64,000 nucleotides of DNA from Archangium sp. (GCA_030695565.1 JAUYRZ010000064.1:35284-99283), one strand, 5' to 3'. Positions 9,294-18,544 are shown, counted from the first letter of the stretch. Notes: generated by a model not told the origin, from the sequence alone. Program-made: numbers and translations.

Positions 9294-9944
9294 ATGAGAC
9301 CCGGTGTGCCGCTGGAGCCCGGCGTGGTGCAGCAGGTGCTCGGCGCCTGGGTGCTCGCTGAACGCCGTGAACCGGGCGAGGTCGAGGTGACGCTGGGCGA
9401 GGCCGAACGGGCGCTGTTGGCCGAGATGCCCTGGCCGCTGCGCCGCTGTGAGTGGCTGGCCGGCCGGCGGGTGGCCAAACGGCTCTTGCAGCAGGCGATG
9501 GGCTTCGAGCCGTCGCGCACCCAGGTGCTCCCGCTCGAATCGGGTGCCCCGCGGGTGTCGTTCGACGGCGTGCCGCGCACCGACCTGGTGATCAACCTGA
9601 GCCACACCAAAGGCTGGGCGGTGGCGGCGGTGGCGCCATCGCGGGTGGGCATCGACGTGTGTGACGACGTCGACGGTGAGCGCATCGCCCGCATCGCGCG
9701 GCGGGTGTTCTCGGAAGGTGAAGCCGAAGCGTGCGGGGCGTTCGCCAGCCGGGAAACGCAGGCCGCCGTCTGGGCGCTCAAAGAAGCGGGCCTCAAGCTC
9801 TTCATCGGGGGCGTGTTCGACCCGGGGGCGCGCGCGATTCGGGTGGAGTCCCTCACCCCACCCCGCGTGGTGGCCCAGCCCGCGATGCAGGTGGCGCTGC
9901 TGCGGTTGCCTGACGCGGCGCTCGCCGTCTCCCGCGACGCCTGA
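9294..9944 (+). CDS. 4'-phosphopantetheinyl transferase superfamily protein (Sfp-like)
   Basis: A 216-residue enzyme of the Sfp/AcpT superfamily, which moves the 4'-phosphopantetheine arm of CoA to a serine of acyl- or peptidyl-carrier proteins. The magnesium/CoA motif VGIDVCDD is present (D121), and the second signature WALKEAGLK gives W160, K163 and E164. The upstream INLSHTKGWAVAAVAP block is also typical (the conserved SH before the GID motif). A domain of this length could activate fatty acid, polyketide or peptide synthases, but no carrier-protein gene is in the window. The start ATG at 9294 lies 8 bp after the previous stop. Confidence 0.88.
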   Translation: MRPGVPLEPGVVQQVLGAWVLAERREPGEVEVTLGEAERALLAEMPWPLRRCEWLAGRRVAKRLLQQAMGFEPSRTQVLPLESGAPRVSFDGVPRTDLVINLSHTKGWAVAAVAPSRVGIDVCDDVDGERIARIARRVFSEGEAEACGAFASRETQAAVWALKEAGLKLFIGGVFDPGARAIRVESLTPPRVVAQPAMQVALLRLPDAALAVSRDA

Positions 9945-10001
9945 AGCGCCCTCTCCTGCCGGAAACTGGACGAGCTACACCCCTGTGCCACTTTGCGGCG
10001 C

Positions 10002-10340
10002 ATGACGACGCGCCGCCAGACGCTCCGCCGCACCCTGCGCCTCCCGCTCTCCTTGGGGCGCCGCCTTCCCGCCCTGTCCGCCGACGTCTCCCGCGGCGGT
10101 TTTCAGGCTGAGCTGCCCCAGGTCTTCCTGCCGGGCTCGAAGGTGCACGGCTTCTTCCTGGTGGGCGAGAAGGAAGTCGCCTTTCGCGGCACGGTGGCCT
10201 GGGCCGAAGCAGGCAACCCTCAGCTCTCGCTCTACAGCCGCATCGGCGTGGCGTTCGACGCGCTGCCTGAAGGTCTCTCGGGCGTGCTGGCCGCGCAGGA
10301 TCGCAGGCCCAAGAAGCTCAAGCCGCGCGCGAAAAAGTGA
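10002..10340 (+). CDS. PilZ domain protein (putative c-di-GMP receptor)
   Basis: A 112-residue, very basic protein (an in-frame TTG at 9993 would add three residues). The core shows the PilZ pattern: an Arg-rich lead, then SADVSRGGFQAELP (the D/NxSxxG element), and SRIGVAFDALP near the end of the barrel. Such single-domain proteins bind cyclic di-GMP and act on motility or surface structures. The first arginine motif is not textbook (RRTLRLPLSLGRR), so ligand binding is likely but not certain. It is flanked by the PPTase and a membrane-anchored protein on the same strand. The window also encodes a diguanylate cyclase at 57.7 kb. Confidence 0.75.
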   Translation: MTTRRQTLRRTLRLPLSLGRRLPALSADVSRGGFQAELPQVFLPGSKVHGFFLVGEKEVAFRGTVAWAEAGNPQLSLYSRIGVAFDALPEGLSGVLAAQDRRPKKLKPRAKK

Positions 10341-10360
10341 ACTGAAGTAAGCCGCTCCAG

Positions 10361-11224
10361 GTGACGCCTCCCCGGCGAAATCCCAACAAGCGCCTGCAGA
10401 CCTTGACCCTCGCGGTCACGGTGGCGCTGGCGGTGGCGCTGGGCGGCATCATGTACCTGTCGCTGACGAGCCTGCCGTACCTGGCGACGTCTCCGACCAC
10501 CGACCCTTCCTTCGGCGCGCTCAACGCGTGTCTGCTCAGCGCGGTGCCCGAGCGGCTGGGCTTCGCGGTGAGCCGTGATGGCGCCAGCGTGGCAGCGTGG
10601 TCACCCCGGCAGTTGGTGGTGTGCGCGGGGACTCCGCCGGTCGCGACGGTGTTTCCCCGCAGGGCGATCACCCAGGCCACCTGGGATGGTGAAGGTGGTT
10701 TGTGGATCGCCTCGGGCGGTTTCGATGGCGGAACCAGCGCCCTGTTGCGGCTGGAGAACGGTGAGTTCGTCGAGCGCGGTGCGTTCGCGCCGGCCGCGTT
10801 GGTGGGCACCGCGAAGGGTGTGGTGGGGCTCGAGCCGTCAGGTCAGTTGATCGCGCTGTCGTCCGCGGGCGAGGTCTCGGCCACCCGGGCGCTGCCGACG
10901 TCACGCAACGTTCACCTGCAGGTCAGTGGTGATGGAGCGTTGGTGGCGTTGTACGGCGGCGGCCGCTTCGCGGTGGTCGACGCGGTGACCCTGGAGTCCA
11001 CGCCGGCGGAAGCGCCCTGCCCCGTGAAGAACGTCTGGTGGCGAGCGGGGGTGCCGTTGCTGTTGGTGGAGTGCATCGATCTCGCGCTCGAGATCAACGC
11101 CCTCGACTCGCACAGCGCGCTGGCCGAGCCGAGACGGCGAATCCCCGCCACGTTGGTGGGCGCACCGGGCCTCTACATTCAGAGCTGCGACGTGTTGCCC
11201 TGCACGGTGGAAGCCCCCCGCTAG
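10361..11224 (+). CDS. Membrane-anchored hypothetical protein, beta-propeller-like
   Basis: A 287-residue protein starting at GTG. A basic N-terminus (TPPRRNPNKR) precedes a single hydrophobic helix (LTLAVTVALAVALGGIMYLSL, about residues 13-33), predicting a type II membrane anchor with an external domain. The rest alternates short beta-strand phrases (GASVAAWSPRQLVVCAGTPP, GDGALVALYGGGRFAVVDAV), suggesting a small propeller, but no named repeat is clear. Six or seven cysteines in the external part could form disulfides. Its stop codon overlaps the stop codon of the convergent zinc-finger membrane gene within a CTAG palindrome. Function unknown. Confidence 0.7.
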   Translation: MTPPRRNPNKRLQTLTLAVTVALAVALGGIMYLSLTSLPYLATSPTTDPSFGALNACLLSAVPERLGFAVSRDGASVAAWSPRQLVVCAGTPPVATVFPRRAITQATWDGEGGLWIASGGFDGGTSALLRLENGEFVERGAFAPAALVGTAKGVVGLEPSGQLIALSSAGEVSATRALPTSRNVHLQVSGDGALVALYGGGRFAVVDAVTLESTPAEAPCPVKNVWWRAGVPLLLVECIDLALEINALDSHSALAEPRRRIPATLVGAPGLYIQSCDVLPCTVEAPR

Positions 11225-12138
11225 CGAGAGGAGGTCAGTGGAGGAACGCGCGAGGACCACCACCGCATGGGGACCAGCTCCACACCCGCGGTGCGGTGGA
11301 GCATCACGTACCCCGCGTACAACACGCTGGTCATCACCGCATCCGTCAGGAACCGGTCGACGAAATCGGTGAGGAGCTCGTGAGGGAAGCGAGGAACCGA
11401 GAGCAACTCGAAGACGACCGCGATGATCGACTCGAGAACGATCATCGGCACGAACGCCACGGCGATCGCGCTCACCCCAAAGCCCAGGCACAGCCAGAAC
11501 CGCCCGCGCACGATCGACTCCGAGGCCTCGAGCGCGTCGCGATCGCGTGACCGCAGCACCGCGATGCTGCTGAACATGATCAGGGTGGACTTCCAGAACG
11601 CGGGCACCAGCAGCAGCAACGCGAACCCGAAGATGATCAACCCCGAGCGAAACCGCACGCCGACCGCGCGGGTCCAGTTCTGCATGCCTTCGTTGAACGC
11701 GCCGCCGAGCGAGAGCGTGCGGCCTTCACCTCGAGCGATGAGCAGCGCGAGCATCGCCTGCGCGCCGATGATGCCCACCAGGAACTCGTACAGGCTGTTG
11801 ACGCGAATCGAGCTGGAGATGGCCCTGAGGTCATCGCCCTCCTTCACCAGCACCATCTGCACCAGCGCTGCGGGGACGGCGAAGATCGCCGCCAACGCCA
11901 GCAGCCTGGGCAGCTCCGCCATCACCAGCTTGAAGCCGATGACGAAGGCGGGCACGAACTCGAACGAGCTCGAGTGGAGCCCGTACGGGTCGACCACGGC
12001 GGGCCCACACGCCGAGCAGAGCGGCGGCTCGGTGACCACGAGGCAGGTCTGGCAGCTGAAGCGGCCGCAGCGCTGACAGGTGGCGAGCGACGGCGCGTCG
12101 AAATGCAACGCGCAACGAGCGCCTTCCAGTTGTCTCAC
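11221..12138 (-). CDS. B-box-like zinc finger multi-pass membrane protein
   Basis: A 305-residue protein starting at GTG. The N-terminus is a zinc-binding module with C9, H12, C21, C24, C29, C32, C41 and C44, arranged like the B-box-type fingers found at the front of bacterial membrane proteins. About five or six hydrophobic helices follow (for example LALAAIFAVPAALVQMVLV, GLIIFGFALLLLVPAFW, ISAIAVAFVPMIVLESIIAVV), resembling uncharacterised YIP/GDPD-type membrane domains. The GTG start overlaps the TGA of the upstream Big2 lipoprotein gene by four bases (GTGA), so translation is probably coupled. It may serve that lipoprotein, for example in transport or anchoring, but this is only inferred from context. 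Confidence 0.75.
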   Translation of the reverse strand: MRQLEGARCALHFDAPSLATCQRCGRFSCQTCLVVTEPPLCSACGPAVVDPYGLHSSSFEFVPAFVIGFKLVMAELPRLLALAAIFAVPAALVQMVLVKEGDDLRAISSSIRVNSLYEFLVGIIGAQAMLALLIARGEGRTLSLGGAFNEGMQNWTRAVGVRFRSGLIIFGFALLLLVPAFWKSTLIMFSSIAVLRSRDRDALEASESIVRGRFWLCLGFGVSAIAVAFVPMIVLESIIAVVFELLSVPRFPHELLTDFVDRFLTDAVMTSVLYAGYVMLHRTAGVELVPMRWWSSRVPPLTSSR

Positions 12139-15100
12139 GGCGTGACGGTCATCACTCCGAGCTGGTTCACGTTGAAGTCGAGACCCGCGTTTGCGCCCGC
12201 TCCATCGAGGTCGCAGTACGTCCAGTTGGTGCCGTCGCGAGAGACGCGGCCGGTGTAGCCGTACGTGCCTGCTGCGGGCGCGGTGAACAGGCCCTGATAC
12301 TCATCATCGTTGCCGACCTGAACGTTGAACGAGGCAGGAACCCAGGTGAACCCGGCAGTGGTGGAGGGGTTGACCGCCGCGGGGCCAAAGCCCACCTCGG
12401 TGCGGATGGAGCTCGCGGGGCCGGGAGCGGCGGTCACGCCGGTCTCGAAGGCGCGGGTGTAGATGAGCCCTGAGGACGCGCCGGCCGCGACCGAGATGGT
12501 CGAGGGGAACTGAAGGACGCAGAAGTCGAGTTCGGCGACGGTGTTCGTCTCGTTGGCCGTGCACGCGCAAACGACGGGAGTCGTCGAGCTGTTGCGCGGC
12601 GAGGGAGCGGCCGCGGTGAAGTCGGCCCCATTCACGTTGGTGTCAGCGCAGCCCGCGCCTCCGCGGAACACGGCCGTCGTATTCGAGGGCGCGGCCGTCG
12701 GGGTGCCGCCTTCGGAGCAGTTGGCGGTCGAGCCATAGCCGACGAAATCGAGTGATCCGGGGAGCGCGCTTGCACAGACCGTCGATGACAACGGAGCGAC
12801 CGTCGGCGTGAGGGCGACACGGCCTGCCGTCGCGGACATCGCAATCGAGGGCGTCCACGCGAAGTCCGGGACGATCGGAGCGATACCCGTTCCGGTGCCC
12901 ATGCTCACCAAGAAGTAGCCACCTCCCGGCACGGTGACGTTGGGCAAAGGAACGACCGAGAAGGCGCCGGTGCCCGCTGCCGAGGCGTACTGCAATGCCA
13001 TCCCGCTCAACGAGATCGGCGTCGAGCCGGGGTTGTGCAGCTCCACGTAGTCGGCGGTGAACGTGCCGCTCGCGCTGCCTGCGCCTCCGTACACCTGACT
13101 GATCATCAGCGAGGCACCACACGGGCCATCGGTCGCGATCGTGAAGCCGTTGGCCTGGGTGAAAGTCGCGGCCAGCTGAACCTGAGCGGAGCTACGCGCG
13201 GGCGGGGTCACACGCAGCTTGTACGTGGCCAGCGGCGTGAGGGCAGCGCCGGGCGCCAGCGTGGCGACGGTGTTGCCGAGCGTCATCGTGGGAGCCGCCG
13301 CGGCGAAGCCGATACACGTGGCGAAGTCGTCGTTGGAGAGCTGAAGCGTTCCCGTGCACGCGCCGGCGCTGGTCTGCGCGATCAACGAGGTGACGTCCAT
13401 CGCGGTGTTGAACGTGAAGCTGACCGGTGCCCCGGCCCGCACTCCCGAGGTTCCATTTCCAGGCAGCGCTGCAGTGACCGTCGGAGCGGGCACGACCACG
13501 GTGACGGTCGTCGAACCGGTGATGCCCGTGCGGGTCACGTCGATCCGCGAAGTGCCCGCGGTGACGCCGGTCACCACACCCGTCGAGGCGACAGTGGCAA
13601 CCGCGGTGGTCTGAGAGACCCACGCCAAGCCGGTCGTGAAAATCTGCGTGGTGTTGTCGCTGAACGTGCCCGTGGCAGTCAGCGCGACGGTGCTGCCCGT
13701 GTTGACGGTGGGGTTTGCCGGAGTCACCGCGATGGAGACCAGCTCTGCCGCAGTGCAGTTCACCGTCTGGTCATCACTGATCGCCCCGAGCGTGACGGTG
13801 ACCGTCGCGGTACCGACCGCGAGGGAGGTCACCAGCCCTGAGCTCGAGACCGACGCGGTGGCCGAGGGCGACACCGACCAGGTCACCGATGAAGTGAGAT
13901 CCGCCTGGCTCGCATCCGAGTACGTGCCGGTCGCGGTGAGCTGCGCCGTGCGGCCCAACGGCAGTGCAGCCGGAGCGCCGGTGATGATGAGCGCCACCAA
14001 TGAGGGCGGCGTCACGTCGAGCGTGGTGCTGCCCACCACGCTGCCCTGCGTGGCGATCACCGTGGTGCTGCCCACTTCGACCGCAGTGGCCAGGCCTGCG
14101 CTGCCCGAGAGGTTGCTGATGGTCGCCGTCGCCGGAGTACCCGTGCTCCACGAGACCTGCGTGGTGATCACCTGCGTGCTCGAGTCGCTGTAGGTGCCCG
14201 TCGCGACGTACTGCTGCGTGCGCCCGCGCGCGATGGAAGCCGCCGCCGGGGTGACCGCGATGGAGACCAACGTCGCGCTGGCGACCGTCACCGTGACCAC
14301 GGTCGATCCCGAAACCGAACCGGCCGTCGCGCTGATGGTGGAGCTGCCAGCAGCGACCGCGGTGGCCACACCTTCTGAACCCGCCGCGTTGGAGATGCCC
14401 ACCGCCGCCGTGGCCGACGACGCCCAGGTCACCTGCGTGGTGATGATCGCAGTGCTCGCATCGGAATACGTGCCCGTCGCGATGAACTGCTGCGTGGCCC
14501 CGGCCGCGAGCGTCGGGGTCGACGGCGTGACCGCGATGCTGACCAGCGCCGCCGGGCCCACCGTCAAGGTGGCCTGGCCCGTGACGGAGCCCAACGTCGC
14601 GGAGATGACAGATGAACCTTCGGTGAGCGCGGTCGCCAGACCCGTGCTCGAGACAGAAGCGACGGCCGGGGTGGCCGAACTCCACGTCACCTGAGTGGTG
14701 AGCACCTGCGTGCTCGCGTCCGAGTACGTGCCGGTGGCGACGAGGTTGGCGGTGCGCCCGCGAGGAAGCGAAGCCGGGACGCTCACGGCGATCGACACGA
14801 GCGTCGCGTTGGTCACGGTCAGGGTGGTGTTGCCGGTGACGGCCCCCAGCGTGGCGATGACGGTGCTGTTGCCAGCGGTCAGCGCGGTGACCAGACCTTC
14901 ACTGCCCGAGGCGTTGCTGGCGGTGGCGACCGCGGGCGTGCCCGTCGTCCAGGTCACCTGCGTGGTGAGGTCCTGCGTGCTGGAGTCCGAGAACGTACCG
15001 GTCGCGGTGAACTGCCGGGTGAAGCCCGCGGCCACCGAAGGCGACGCCGGGGTGACGGCGATCGAGGTGAGCTCGGCCGGAGTGACCTCGACGAACCGGC

Positions 15101-16988
15101 CGCCAGAGACGTTCCCCAGCGTCGCGGTGACGGTGGTGACGCCCACGCCCACGGCGGTGAGCAGGCCGCGCGAGCCGGCGGCATTCGAGATGGTCGCCAC
15201 GCTCAGGGGCAACGAATCCCACGAGACGCTCTGGGTGAGGTCCTGCGTGGAGTTGTCGGTGTAGACGCCGATCGCCGCCAGCTGGAGCGTGCGCCCGCGC
15301 GCCACCGTGGCGACCATCGGGGTGACGTCGATGTGATCGAGCTGCAGGGAGGTCACGGTGACCGTGGTGTTGTCGGTGATGGTCCCCAGCGTGGCGGTCA
15401 CAGTCGAAGTGCCCACGGCGACCGCGGTGAGCAGGCCGTGACTGCCCGCGGCGTTCGAGATGGTCGCGAAGGCGGGCGTGCCGGTGGACCAGGTCACCGA
15501 GGTGGTCACGTTCTGCATCGAGCCATCCGACAGCAGGCCCATCGCGGTGAAGGCGCGGGTCTGGCCGCGGGGCACCGAAGGCGCGGTCGGCGAGATCCGC
15601 AGGCCGGTGAGGCTCGCGGCGGTCACCGTCAGCGGGGTGCTGCCGCTGATGGTGCCGCTGGTCGCGGTGAGGGTGGTGCTGCCTGCGGTCAGCGCCGTGA
15701 CCAGGCCGGTGGACCCGGCCGCGTTGCTGATGCTGGCCACCGCGGGGGTGCTGCTGCTCCAGGTGACGCTGGTGGTGAGGTCCTGCGTGGTGGTGTCGGT
15801 GAAGAGCCCCGTCGCGGTGAAGGGGAAGGTCAGGCCGATCGACAGCGTGGAGGCCGCCGGGGTGACGGAGATCGACGCCAGCTCAGCGGGCGAGACCGTG
15901 ACGAGCGTGCCGCCGGTGATGGGCCCGAAGGCCGCCGAGATGATCGAGGTGCCCAGCGCGACCGAGGTGACCAGGCCGCCGCTGGACACCGTGGCGTGGG
16001 CGAGCGTGCCCGAGCTCCAGGTGGCCTGCGTGGTGAGGTCTTCGGTGGTGTTGTCGGAGAACCGGCCGGTGGCGGTGAGCTGAAGGGTGAGGCCCAGCGG
16101 AATCGAAGGCGCGGGCGGCGTGACTTCGATGGCCGTGAGCACCGCGGCGGTGACGGTGATGGTGGTGCTGCCGGCCACACCATTGAGCGTCGCCGTGACG
16201 ATGGAGTCGCCGAGGTCGACGGCGGTCGCGAGGCCGTCAGCGTCGACCGTCACCAGCGCGTTCGACGAGGTCCACGCCACCTGGGTCGAGAGATCCTGCG
16301 TGGTGCTGTCGGAGAAGCGGCCCGTCGCCACCAGCTGCTGCTTGATGCCCCGGGGAAGCGAAGGCAGCGCCGGCGTGACGTCGATGGCGATCAAGGTGGC
16401 CGTGCTGACCGTGACCGTCAGGGTGCCGCTCACGCCCGCCTTGCTCGCGGTCACCTGGGTCGAACCGCCCGCGAGCGCGGAGACCAGGCCCGTGGAAGAG
16501 ACGGTGAGGAGGGTCTGATCAGCCGAGCTCCAGGTGGCGTCGGTGAGCGCGGCGGTGGTGCCGTCGCTGAAGATGCCGGTCGCCGTCAGCTGCAGCGTGG
16601 TGCCGATGGCGAGCGTGGGCGAAGCGGGCGTCAGCTCGATGCGCGTCAGGCTCGGGCCCGCGCGGGCCACGATCACCGTCAGGCTGGCGCTCGCGTCGCG
16701 CAGCTTCGCGGTGACGATGGCGGTGCCCGGAGCGACGCCCTGCAACGCGGCCGTGCCGTCGCCGGTGGAGCTCACCGTGAGCACCGCGTCGTCGCTCGAG
16801 GTCCACGTCGCGCCGTTCGCAGGGCTGGTGGTCGTTCCAGAGCGGACCTGCGCCGTCACGGTGCGCATTTCGCCCGGCGCGAGGGTGAGCGCCGCAGGCG
16901 AGAGCTCCAGCGTTTCAGGCGCGGAAGCGGGGGGGCAGGCAGCCAGCAACATCGACACCGCGGCGACGAAACGAATCGACAAGCGCAT
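12135..16988 (-). CDS. Giant lipoprotein with 13 Big2 (Ig-like) repeats and lamin-tail domain
   Basis: A roughly 1617-residue lipoprotein. The start chosen is the ATG at 16986-16988, directly before a lipoprotein signal (lipobox MLLAAC); an upstream in-frame ATG at 17024 would put 12 residues before the signal and is less likely. Thirteen consecutive Big2-type units of about 85-92 residues follow, each with the pattern L.SI.VTPA...G.T.QLTATG.YSD.STQ.LTT.V.W, ending in TVTVT. Next comes an SbsA-type Ig domain (PTVTAALPGNGTSGVRAG), then a lamin-tail-like domain (LMISQVYGGAGS ... ADYVELHNPGS), then about 230 residues with several cysteines. It is likely a long surface stalk or adhesin. It is co-translated with the downstream zinc-finger membrane protein. 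Confidence 0.9.
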   Translation of the reverse strand: MRLSIRFVAAVSMLLAACPPASAPETLELSPAALTLAPGEMRTVTAQVRSGTTTSPANGATWTSSDDAVLTVSSTGDGTAALQGVAPGTAIVTAKLRDASASLTVIVARAGPSLTRIELTPASPTLAIGTTLQLTATGIFSDGTTAALTDATWSSADQTLLTVSSTGLVSALAGGSTQVTASKAGVSGTLTVTVSTATLIAIDVTPALPSLPRGIKQQLVATGRFSDSTTQDLSTQVAWTSSNALVTVDADGLATAVDLGDSIVTATLNGVAGSTTITVTAAVLTAIEVTPPAPSIPLGLTLQLTATGRFSDNTTEDLTTQATWSSGTLAHATVSSGGLVTSVALGTSIISAAFGPITGGTLVTVSPAELASISVTPAASTLSIGLTFPFTATGLFTDTTTQDLTTSVTWSSSTPAVASISNAAGSTGLVTALTAGSTTLTATSGTISGSTPLTVTAASLTGLRISPTAPSVPRGQTRAFTAMGLLSDGSMQNVTTSVTWSTGTPAFATISNAAGSHGLLTAVAVGTSTVTATLGTITDNTTVTVTSLQLDHIDVTPMVATVARGRTLQLAAIGVYTDNSTQDLTQSVSWDSLPLSVATISNAAGSRGLLTAVGVGVTTVTATLGNVSGGRFVEVTPAELTSIAVTPASPSVAAGFTRQFTATGTFSDSSTQDLTTQVTWTTGTPAVATASNASGSEGLVTALTAGNSTVIATLGAVTGNTTLTVTNATLVSIAVSVPASLPRGRTANLVATGTYSDASTQVLTTQVTWSSATPAVASVSSTGLATALTEGSSVISATLGSVTGQATLTVGPAALVSIAVTPSTPTLAAGATQQFIATGTYSDASTAIITTQVTWASSATAAVGISNAAGSEGVATAVAAGSSTISATAGSVSGSTVVTVTVASATLVSIAVTPAAASIARGRTQQYVATGTYSDSSTQVITTQVSWSTGTPATATISNLSGSAGLATAVEVGSTTVIATQGSVVGSTTLDVTPPSLVALIITGAPAALPLGRTAQLTATGTYSDASQADLTSSVTWSVSPSATASVSSSGLVTSLAVGTATVTVTLGAISDDQTVNCTAAELVSIAVTPANPTVNTGSTVALTATGTFSDNTTQIFTTGLAWVSQTTAVATVASTGVVTGVTAGTSRIDVTRTGITGSTTVTVVVPAPTVTAALPGNGTSGVRAGAPVSFTFNTAMDVTSLIAQTSAGACTGTLQLSNDDFATCIGFAAAAPTMTLGNTVATLAPGAALTPLATYKLRVTPPARSSAQVQLAATFTQANGFTIATDGPCGASLMISQVYGGAGSASGTFTADYVELHNPGSTPISLSGMALQYASAAGTGAFSVVPLPNVTVPGGGYFLVSMGTGTGIAPIVPDFAWTPSIAMSATAGRVALTPTVAPLSSTVCASALPGSLDFVGYGSTANCSEGGTPTAAPSNTTAVFRGGAGCADTNVNGADFTAAAPSPRNSSTTPVVCACTANETNTVAELDFCVLQFPSTISVAAGASSGLIYTRAFETGVTAAPGPASSIRTEVGFGPAAVNPSTTAGFTWVPASFNVQVGNDDEYQGLFTAPAAGTYGYTGRVSRDGTNWTYCDLDGAGANAGLDFNVNQLGVMTVTP

Positions 16989-17077
16989 GGGGTGCCGTTT
17001 GGCGCAAATGCCCACGGCCTTCAATGTGGGTGGGTCGAAATCTTGAGCACGCGTGGGGGCGTTTTAGCCTTGCGGAT

Positions 17078-17530
17078 ATGGACAAGGTCTTCCTCACCGG
17101 ACAGCTCGCAGAGAAGTTGAAGCGCATTTACGAGCAGGCCCTGCGGGCGGCCGAAGACGCGCGGTTGGAGGCGAAGACCGGCGCGCCCCGGGCGGTCAAT
17201 CTGGCGGCGGCCACACGCACGCGGTTGGAGGCAGCGCAGGCCGCGTGGGAGGCCGTGAGCGACTTCAAGCCCGTGTCACTGCGCAAGGGCGAGCGCATCG
17301 GGTTGGGTGCGCTGGTCGAGCTGGAAGATGGTGAAGGTGGGAAGACGTTGTTCATGGCCCCCGCGGGCGCGGGCGAAGAGCTCACCGGGCCGGGTGGTGA
17401 TGGGTTTCTCCACGTGGTCACGCCGGGCTCGCCCATCGGCAAGGGCTTGCTGGGGAAGAAGGTCGGCGACGTGGTCGAGGTGATGGTGAAGGGCGAGCTG
17501 GCGGAGTGGGACATCGTCTTCGCGGCCTGA
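17078..17530 (+). CDS. GreA/GreB-family C-terminal domain protein
   Basis: A 150-residue protein, start chosen at the ATG of MDKVFLTGQL (17078) rather than an upstream ATG at 17024. Residues ~5-60 are helical and charged. The C-terminal half (GERIGLGALVELEDGEGGKTLFMAP ... VVTPGSPIGKGLLGKKVGDVVEV) matches the FKBP-like C-terminal domain of Gre factors, which bind RNA polymerase near the secondary channel. The N-terminal part is shorter than the GreA coiled coil and lacks an obvious acidic tip, so it may compete with Gre factors (Rnk-like or Gfh-like) instead of stimulating transcript cleavage. It is divergent from the Big2 lipoprotein gene. Confidence 0.8.
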   Translation: MDKVFLTGQLAEKLKRIYEQALRAAEDARLEAKTGAPRAVNLAAATRTRLEAAQAAWEAVSDFKPVSLRKGERIGLGALVELEDGEGGKTLFMAPAGAGEELTGPGGDGFLHVVTPGSPIGKGLLGKKVGDVVEVMVKGELAEWDIVFAA

Positions 17531-17555
17531 AACCGAGGGGACGGGTGAGGGCCAA

Positions 17556-18530
17556 TCAAGTCGGCAACAAAGTCATCTCTTGCGAGAAGTCCTCTGAAGC
17601 AAACTCGAGCGTGAGCGCGCCACCGAGCCGCACCTTCGCGCCGGGCCGCACCAACAACTCTTCACCCCGCGCCACGGCGCGCCCGTCGATCTCCGTCGTA
17701 CTGGTGGAGACCGAACGCAGCATGAAGCCATCCGCCCGGCGGTGCAGCTCGAAGTGCCACCGGCTGATCCGACTCTGCAGGTTCGGATCAGACAAGGTGA
17801 TCACCACGTCATTCGCGATGGCGCCGTCTTGCTCACGAAGGCGCCCGAAGCGAATCACGTCGAGCGTCGGCAGGCGCTGTTCAGAGCCGTCTTCGAAGCG
17901 CACCTTGGTGGGGAACTTGGTCGCATCGAGCCAATCCAGGGTGAACAGCTCTTGCGGCTTGTCGACGCCCTTGAGCTCCACCGCGCGCTGACGCCGGCTC
18001 TTCAGGCGCAGCTCGATCTCCGTCAACTCCGAATGCGCCGCCAGCGAGAGGCGGATTTCGCCCGAGCCCGCCGACCCCGCCACCCGGCTGCAGAAGTTCA
18101 CCGCGTCGCCGGCCACCAGCACGCCGTCGGTGAGCACCGGGCCGATGTGCACGCCGATGCGCAGGTTGAGCCGGTGTTCGGGCGCCCGCGAATCGTTGTC
18201 GCGCACGATCGAGCGCTGCAGCCCCACCATCGCGCGCGAAGCGGCAGTCACGCTGTCGAAGCAGAGAAAGACGCCGTCACCCGCAGTGTCGACCACCCGG
18301 CCGCCTTCAGGAGTGATGGCCGCGTTCACCAGGTCGTAGTGGCGCTGCTGCAGCTTGCGGCCGGCCTCGTCACCGAACCGCGCGAAGTACGGCGTCGAGC
18401 CGACCACGTCGCTGAACACCAGGGCGAGCCGCTTCTCGAACCGGCGCACGATCGCCTTGGACAAGACGTCCTGAAGACGGATCAGCTCCGTCATCGACAA
18501 CTGCTCTGCGAGTTCTTCGAAGGTACTCAC
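17556..18530 (-). CDS. Class III adenylate/guanylate cyclase with C-terminal FHA domain
   Basis: A 324-residue protein from GTG 18530 (an in-frame TTG at 18536 adds two residues). The cyclase domain shows LVFSDVVGSTPYFARFG (first metal Asp, about residue 41), DTAGDGVFLCF (second metal Asp) and IGVHIGPVLTDGVLVAGDAVNFCSRVAG, the hallmarks of class III nucleotidyl cyclases. Residues ~225-320 form an FHA domain: VIRFGRLREQDGAIANDVVI, SRISRWHFEL and the TEIDGRAV loop, which binds phosphothreonine. The combination suggests a cyclase placed under Ser/Thr-kinase control. It follows a TPR/cyclic-nucleotide-binding gene by 14 bp on the same strand, so receptor and cyclase form an operon. Whether the product is cAMP or cGMP is not certain. 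Confidence 0.9.
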   Translation of the reverse strand: MSTFEELAEQLSMTELIRLQDVLSKAIVRRFEKRLALVFSDVVGSTPYFARFGDEAGRKLQQRHYDLVNAAITPEGGRVVDTAGDGVFLCFDSVTAASRAMVGLQRSIVRDNDSRAPEHRLNLRIGVHIGPVLTDGVLVAGDAVNFCSRVAGSAGSGEIRLSLAAHSELTEIELRLKSRRQRAVELKGVDKPQELFTLDWLDATKFPTKVRFEDGSEQRLPTLDVIRFGRLREQDGAIANDVVITLSDPNLQSRISRWHFELHRRADGFMLRSVSTSTTEIDGRAVARGEELLVRPGAKVRLGGALTLEFASEDFSQEMTLLPT

Positions 18531-18544
18531 GGACAAAACCCAGC

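Noticed and set aside
15333..17120. A 595-codon plus-strand frame opposite the Big2 lipoprotein
   Set aside because: Repetitive only because it mirrors the Big2 repeats; no signal peptide or domain.
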